Position numbers and translations under genes: made by a program | Part shown: positions 6,332 to 10,422 of the stretch, piece after piece | Layout of the letters: every line of letters begins with the position of its first letter | Position numbering within the stretch: the stretch's first letter is position 1 | Notes under the pieces: model-generated | Told to the model about the DNA's origin: nothing | Seen by the model: the letters and a program-made list of their open reading frames with translations, nothing else | Database searches by the model: none | Source: Clostridia bacterium | Lineage (GTDB): Bacteria; Bacillota_A; Clostridia; Oscillospirales; CAG-272 | NCBI GenBank assembly: GCA_017462145.1 | Contig: JAFTRT010000039.1 | Span: 1 to 10,422 of the forward strand | Length of the DNA stretch: 10,422 bases | Direction of reading: 5' to 3'

Positions 6332-7465
6332 ATGAAGCTGTTACACACGGGAGATTTGCATCTGGACAGTGCCTTCCATCAATACGGTGTTTTGGGAGGG
6401 GAAGCCATGCGAGAGCGGGGCAGAGCGGTTCTGCGCCGTATTTTTGCTCTTGCCGAGGCGGAGCAATGTGATTTGATTCTCATCGCAGGCGACCTATTTG
6501 ACAGCCGTGTGGTCACCCATGAGACCGAGATGCTGTTTTGTTCCTTGGTAACCCGGTTTCAACGTCCCGTTTTGGTGTCTCCCGGCAATCACGATCCATA
6601 CGAGGCAGGCTCTTTCTATGCCAAAGACGGTTTGCCGGAAAATCTGTACGTCTTCAATTCCAAAGAGGTGCAGTGCTATGAATTTCCCGAATGCAACGTC
6701 GCCGTTTACGGTTATGCCTTTTCGGGAGCGGCCATGCCCGATCGTCCTTTGCTGACCGCACAGGCACCCGAAAAGGCAGAGGGAGAGGTGCGCCTGCTGT
6801 GCGCTCACGGGGATCTGTCCGATCCCCTGTCCAAGTACGCTCCCGTCACTCGGTCGGATCTGGACAAATTCGCCTTTGATTATGCTGCCATGGGGCACGT
6901 TCACAATCGGAGCGGTAGCTTGGAGCAGGCACGTTATTGCGGTTTTCCGGAGGGGCGGAGCTTTGATGAGGAGGGAGAAGGCGGCGTTTGGTTGGTGACC
7001 GTAGAGAACGGAGAGACCGAGATCCGACGGTGCATCACCTCCGAGTATGCATTTTATATTCGGGAGTTGGACGTAAGCGGTGCCAATTCTCCCGAGGAGA
7101 TCCTGTCTGCCGCCGAGGGGATTGCCTCTCAATGGGAGGGCGAGGTTTGTAACCGTATTTGCCTGCGGTTGGTGCTGACGGGGATGACTTCCGACCGCAC
7201 CGTGGAGGAGGTATTGCTGAGGGGCTTTTCCTTTGGCAACCGATTTGCTTCTTTTGAGGTGAAAGATCGCACGGTTCCCACGCTGAACGGTGCCTATCTG
7301 GCCAAGGACACGGGAATACGGGGGGCGTTTTATCGTACGTTGGCTCCGAAGCTGGAAAGCGATGATCCTGCGGAACGGCAACGGGCGTTGTATGCGTTAC
7401 GGATCGGTCTTTTGGCCATTGAGGATAAAAATTTTGTGGATCTGAAGGGGGAAACGACCGTATGA
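6332..7465 (+). CDS. DNA repair exonuclease subunit, SbcD/Mre11/YhaO-like metallophosphoesterase
   Basis: 377 residues. Calcineurin-like metallophosphoesterase with the five family motifs: GDLHLD (Asp8, His10), AGDLFDS (Asp54), GNHD (Asn86, His87, Asp88), CAHGDLSD (His159) and GHVH (His189, His191). These residues should bind two metal ions, as in Mre11/SbcD. The length, the N-terminal form and the downstream partner fit the YhaO branch of Bacillus rather than classical SbcD. The C-terminal part (about 240-377) is the capping and partner-binding region and is less conserved. The start at ATG 6332 is fixed by AAGGAGG 5 bases upstream. The last four bases overlap the next start codon (ATGA), so the two proteins are translationally coupled and should form a nuclease-ATPase complex that processes DNA ends. 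Substrate specificity cannot be read from the sequence. Confidence 0.9.
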   Translation: MKLLHTGDLHLDSAFHQYGVLGGEAMRERGRAVLRRIFALAEAEQCDLILIAGDLFDSRVVTHETEMLFCSLVTRFQRPVLVSPGNHDPYEAGSFYAKDGLPENLYVFNSKEVQCYEFPECNVAVYGYAFSGAAMPDRPLLTAQAPEKAEGEVRLLCAHGDLSDPLSKYAPVTRSDLDKFAFDYAAMGHVHNRSGSLEQARYCGFPEGRSFDEEGEGGVWLVTVENGETEIRRCITSEYAFYIRELDVSGANSPEEILSAAEGIASQWEGEVCNRICLRLVLTGMTSDRTVEEVLLRGFSFGNRFASFEVKDRTVPTLNGAYLAKDTGIRGAFYRTLAPKLESDDPAERQRALYALRIGLLAIEDKNFVDLKGETTV

Positions 7466-9762
7466 GGATCAAAGAGCTGAATATCGTTTCCTTTGGCGGT
7501 TTGCAGGATACCAAGCTGATCCTGTCAGACGGTCTGCAGATCATCTGCGGTGACAATGAGTCGGGCAAGAGTACGGTGCTGGGCTTCATTAAGTTTATGC
7601 TGTACGGTCTGACCAGACGAAAGACGGCAGATCCGAACGAATACGGTCGTGCCGTCAACTGGAAGACCCATACTGCCGAGGGCAGTATGGTGGTGGAGAC
7701 CGAGCAGGGCGAGCTTCGCCTGTACCGTCGGTATGCTCCAACGGGCGCACGCTCCGCAGAGCAGACCTGTCAGGTGACCGATTGCCGAACGGGGGAGACT
7801 GTACGGCAGGAGGGTGAGCCGGGAGAGTGGCTGTTGGGGGTTCCCAAGGAGGTGTTTGAAAGTACCGCCGCCGTGGGGCAGATGATGGGAACCGCCTTGG
7901 ATCGTGCCAAGATCGCCTCGGCCTTGGGCAATCTGATGACCGCAGGGGATGAAACGGTGGATCTGGTTCGCATCCGCAAAAAGATGGATCGGGTGCGCAC
8001 CGAGTATATGCACAAAAACAAAAAGGGAGGACGAATCCCCACTCTTGCCGTTCAAATGGCAGAAAAGAGAGGGGCCTTGGAGCAGGCCACCAACACGGCC
8101 TTGCAGATCAATCGGGTCGGCGAACGGATTGCATCGAGCCAGCGGCAACGGGAGACACTGTCCGAACGAGTGACCCAATTGCGAGAACGGCGGGAGCAAT
8201 ATCACCGTGCTTGGATCCTTCGGCGCTTTGAGGAGCTACACAAGAAAGAGGAAGAGGTGCGATCCCAGCATGCAATCCTTGCCGCAGAGGAGGAAGCAAA
8301 CGGCAGAGCACCCCAATGGGAGCAGGTGGAGGCTCTGCGTGCGGCGGAAAGGGTTTGGCAGGATGCAGAGGAGGATAGAAAAAAGGCGGCGGCGGAGGTA
8401 GCCGAAGCAGAGACGAAAACCGTTGACGAGTCATTGGCTTCCCTTGGCCGCATGATCGAGAAAAAGGGCGGTGCGGGAAACATAATGAACCGCATTCTTG
8501 CCCCAAGAGAGCTGGCGAAGACAAAGCTGCTGCAAGGAGCGATTTTGTTTGGAATTGGTTTGGCGGTGTTGATCATCGTGAATTTGGTTGGGATGTTCAT
8601 CCAATTGTTCCAAATTGAGTGGATTCCATTTGTGCTTCTGCCATCGCACACTCTTTTTTGGTTAGGTGCCTTTCATTGTTGGTGGAAGGCAGCCAAGGCA
8701 CATCACGAATATAAGGAAAAGCTTTCATTTTTCGGGCAAAAAATCTCCGATCTGCTTGCATATCTGCAACGTTGTGAAGAAGAAGCCGCCCGGGAGCGAC
8801 AATGGAAAGACGATCGGGAAAATGCTGTGATCCAGCTGGGCTTTGCCGAGGCGGCTTGCAAACGATCCGAGGATGCTTTGCGTACGCTTTTGGGGTTGGA
8901 AATGGTCGAAACAGTTGTGACGGCTGAGGAACTGTCGGACTTGTTTTGGGAGAGAATTGGGCAATTGGAGGCGAAGGTTCGCCAAAGAGAGGCGGCGGCT
9001 ACTCGGTTGGCGGTTTTGGAGCGGCAAGCAGAGGAAGAACGGCAAGCACTGTCCGAATATGACGAGGAGGCACTCAAGGCCTCGTTCCCTCGGGGGGCAG
9101 AGGAAATCACCTCGGAAACGCTGGAGGAGTTGAACCGCAAATGCCGCTTTGAGGAAGAAAAGCTTCGCACCGTGGAGGATCACGTGCATACCGCAGAGCG
9201 AGAACGGTTGCTTCTGATGAGCAGCGCAAAAGATCCCTTTTCCTTACGGGATGAGTTGGCCGAACTGACCGAGCAATATGAGAATGACCGTGCCTACTAC
9301 GAGGCCTTGGAGCTGGCCATTGCTTCTTTGGAGAAAGCCGAACAGTCTGTGCAGGGCAGTGTGACCCCTGCTTTGACCGAACGGGCGGGAGGCTGGATGG
9401 CCCGTGTCAGCAGCGGACGGTATGATTCTGTTCGTGTCACATCGGATCTCCGCATCTCTCTGATGCAACTGCAGGACGGTTATTTGGTAGGCGAGGAATG
9501 GTTGAGCGGCGGCACCAAGGAGCTGGCCTATCTGGCACTTCGGCTTGCGCTGTCCGAGCAGATCTATCGGACGGAGCGAGCACCGATGCTGTTGGATGAG
9601 GCGCTGTGTCAGATCGACGATACCCGCCTTGCCCCGTGTCTATCTCTGTTGGATGCCTATGCACGGGACGGCGGACAGATCCTGCTCTTTACTTGCCACC
9701 GTCGGGAAGAGATCTGCTGTGAGGAACTGGGACTTGCCGCAGGCGTGTGCCGGCTGGGGTGA
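7462..9762 (+). CDS. YhaN/SbcC/Rad50-like ATPase with central membrane hairpin
   Basis: 766 residues, SMC/Rad50-type ABC ATPase. Walker A is GDNESGKST (30-38). The ABC signature is LSGGTKE (681-687), Walker B is APMLLDEAL with Asp712 and Glu713, and a switch His (746) follows in LFTCHR. Between the two halves are long charged heptad-like stretches (about 195-335 and 410-630) predicted to form an antiparallel coiled coil. In the middle, residues about 356-380 and 388-407 form two hydrophobic segments, most likely a membrane hairpin. No CxxC zinc hook is visible. The layout fits the YhaN group, and the protein is shorter than Bacillus subtilis YhaN (about 960 residues from memory). The start ATG overlaps the stop of the nuclease gene. 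It probably drives ATP-dependent opening of DNA ends for the partner nuclease, perhaps at the membrane. No clear terminator follows. Confidence 0.88.
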   Translation: MRIKELNIVSFGGLQDTKLILSDGLQIICGDNESGKSTVLGFIKFMLYGLTRRKTADPNEYGRAVNWKTHTAEGSMVVETEQGELRLYRRYAPTGARSAEQTCQVTDCRTGETVRQEGEPGEWLLGVPKEVFESTAAVGQMMGTALDRAKIASALGNLMTAGDETVDLVRIRKKMDRVRTEYMHKNKKGGRIPTLAVQMAEKRGALEQATNTALQINRVGERIASSQRQRETLSERVTQLRERREQYHRAWILRRFEELHKKEEEVRSQHAILAAEEEANGRAPQWEQVEALRAAERVWQDAEEDRKKAAAEVAEAETKTVDESLASLGRMIEKKGGAGNIMNRILAPRELAKTKLLQGAILFGIGLAVLIIVNLVGMFIQLFQIEWIPFVLLPSHTLFWLGAFHCWWKAAKAHHEYKEKLSFFGQKISDLLAYLQRCEEEAARERQWKDDRENAVIQLGFAEAACKRSEDALRTLLGLEMVETVVTAEELSDLFWERIGQLEAKVRQREAAATRLAVLERQAEEERQALSEYDEEALKASFPRGAEEITSETLEELNRKCRFEEEKLRTVEDHVHTAERERLLLMSSAKDPFSLRDELAELTEQYENDRAYYEALELAIASLEKAEQSVQGSVTPALTERAGGWMARVSSGRYDSVRVTSDLRISLMQLQDGYLVGEEWLSGGTKELAYLALRLALSEQIYRTERAPMLLDEALCQIDDTRLAPCLSLLDAYARDGGQILLFTCHRREEICCEELGLAAGVCRLG

Positions 9763-9812
9763 TTGGGAATCTTGAACAATCTATATGGCTTGATTTTTGT
9801 TGATTTTGTCTT
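9763..9812. other. Spacer with tandem T-rich repeats, no terminator seen
   Basis: After the ATPase stop there is only a weak GATTG/CAATC stem with an 11-base loop, not enough to call a terminator. Next come two adjacent T-rich units, TTGATTTTTG (9790-9799) and TTGATTTTG (9800-9808), immediately before the carD -35 box. They could act as an AT-rich promoter upstream element or slow readthrough from the operon. Confidence 0.3.
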
Positions 9813-9841
9813 TTGAAATCCCACTCAAAATATGATATAAT
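9813..9841 (+). promoter_or_regulatory. Sigma-A promoter of the CarD-family gene
   Basis: -35 TTGAAA (9813-9818), a 17-base spacer and a perfect -10 TATAAT (9836-9841). Transcription should begin near 9848, about 25 bases before the start codon at 9873. The gene therefore has its own promoter even if some transcripts read through from the ATPase gene. Confidence 0.85.
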
Positions 9842-9872
9842 AAAAGGGAGAAACCAGCAAGGAGGGGTCAAG

Positions 9873-10385
9873 ATGTTTGAGATCGGAAGATGGGTCAGCT
9901 ATCGGTCGGAGGGCGTTTGCCGAATTTCGGATATTCGGGAAGAGGCCTTTGGCGGTCAAAAAAATCGGTACTATGTGCTCTCTCCCATGCAGGATGTTAA
10001 GTCTACTGTGTACGTTCCCGTTGATAACGAGCGTTTGGTCTCGCAGATGCAGCCTTTGCTGTCTGCCCGGGAGATCTGCTGTCTGGTGGATTCGCTTCGT
10101 GAGGTTCGGATGGAGTGGATTGCAGAGAGTCGGTTGCGGAACAATCGGTTTCGGGAGATTTTGGCCAACGGTCAGCGAGAGGAACTGATCGTCATGCTTC
10201 TGACGCTGATGGATCGGGAACAGGAAAAAGGAAAGCGAAACAGTATTGTGGATGAAAACGCCGCCAAGCGTGCCAAACGCTTGCTGTTGGAGGAGTTTTC
10301 CTTTACCACCGATATGACCACCGAGGAGGAGCTGTCGGCTTTGCTTCGGGGAGAATGGATCTGTCGGGATCAGGACGTTTCTTAA
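9873..10385 (+). CDS. CarD/CdnL-family RNA polymerase-binding transcription regulator
   Basis: 170 residues, typical of the family. The N-terminal part (about 1-58) is the Tudor-like RNA polymerase-interaction domain, with MFEIGRWVSYRSEGVCRI and the strand-rich segment YYVLSPMQDVKSTVYVPVDN, similar to the Mfd/TRCF RID. It should bind the RNA polymerase beta subunit. The C-terminal half is helical: Trp82 followed by basic residues (EWIAESRLRNNRFREIL) is at about the place of the conserved Trp that CarD proteins push into the upstream edge of the promoter bubble, and LLTLMDREQEKG matches the usual helix pattern. The start at ATG 9873 has AAGGAGGGG 5 bases upstream. Family members stabilise the open promoter complex, often at rRNA and stress genes. 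Target genes are unknown here. It has its own promoter and a hairpin just after the stop. Confidence 0.9.
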   Translation: MFEIGRWVSYRSEGVCRISDIREEAFGGQKNRYYVLSPMQDVKSTVYVPVDNERLVSQMQPLLSAREICCLVDSLREVRMEWIAESRLRNNRFREILANGQREELIVMLLTLMDREQEKGKRNSIVDENAAKRAKRLLLEEFSFTTDMTTEEELSALLRGEWICRDQDVS

Positions 10386-10401
10386 GGCAAACAGAAGAGG
10401 T

Positions 10402-10422
10402 GCGTACGACATTGTCGTACGC
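10402..10422 (+). terminator. Probable terminator hairpin after the CarD-family gene
   Basis: A perfect 9-bp stem, GCGTACGAC/GTCGTACGC, with an ATT loop, lies 16 bases after the stop codon. The window ends at the last stem base, so the expected run of T cannot be seen. Strength and position fit an intrinsic terminator. Confidence 0.65.

Noticed and set aside
6226..6348. N-terminal extension of the amidase with a hydrophobic stretch, which could mimic a signal peptide
   Set aside because: It would begin inside the divergent nuclease gene and cross its promoter and ribosome binding site. The hydrophobic residues come from AT-rich promoter DNA. The start at 6225 has a near-perfect ribosome binding site.
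6332..9762. A novel anti-phage nuclease-ATPase defence system
   Set aside because: The pair matches the widespread YhaO/YhaN (SbcD/SbcC-like) family in domain order and overlap. Nothing in the neighbourhood looks like other defence genes, so housekeeping DNA repair is the simpler reading.
1..10422. Mobile element, CRISPR array, tRNA, rRNA or phage genes
   Set aside because: I saw no regularly spaced repeats, no transposase or integrase motifs, no terminal inverted repeats and no tRNA-like cloverleaf. All long stretches are covered by assigned genes.

Overview
The window looks like chromosome from a low-GC-phylum (Firmicutes) bacterium of the class Clostridia, but one with fairly GC-rich coding sequence, as in gut Oscillospirales-like lineages. 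The evidence is a CarD-type regulator, a YhaO/YhaN pair, an Amidase_6 protein, lipoproteins with CxxC repeat modules, strong AGGAGG ribosome binding sites and consensus sigma-A promoters. The lineage is an inference; nothing here names a species. I see no transposase, integrase, tRNA, rRNA or CRISPR array.

Left part (1-5603, minus strand, read right to left): a consensus promoter (5531-5559) drives metF (methylenetetrahydrofolate reductase), then metH (cobalamin-dependent methionine synthase without the reactivation domain), then a lipid-anchored trypsin-like/HtrA-type protease, then a second lipoprotein that runs off the left edge. MetF makes 5-methyl-THF and MetH uses it to methylate homocysteine. 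The two envelope genes follow with gaps of 13 and 3 bases, so they are probably in the same transcript, although their link to methionine metabolism is not obvious.

Middle (5573-6331): a short minus-strand gene for an Amidase_6 (NlpC/P60-like) protein ends in a clear intrinsic terminator that lies just upstream of the metF promoter. It is divergent from the next operon. The 106-base spacer between the two start codons holds a consensus promoter for the rightward operon and an imperfect inverted repeat over its -35 region.

Right part (6275-10422, plus strand): a two-gene operon with an ATGA overlap encodes an SbcD/YhaO-like metallophosphoesterase nuclease and a YhaN/SbcC/Rad50-like ATPase. 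Together they should form a DNA end-processing complex. The ATPase carries a two-helix membrane hairpin in the middle of its coiled coil, where Rad50/SbcC would have a zinc hook. It is followed by a CarD-family RNA polymerase-binding regulator with its own consensus promoter and a hairpin at the window edge that is probably its terminator.

The known-family content is mostly ordinary housekeeping. The most unusual points are the membrane hairpin in the Rad50-like protein, the protease with a cysteine-repeat front end and an unrecognised acidic tail, and the joining of these envelope genes to metFH. I found no convincing new defence or mobile system.
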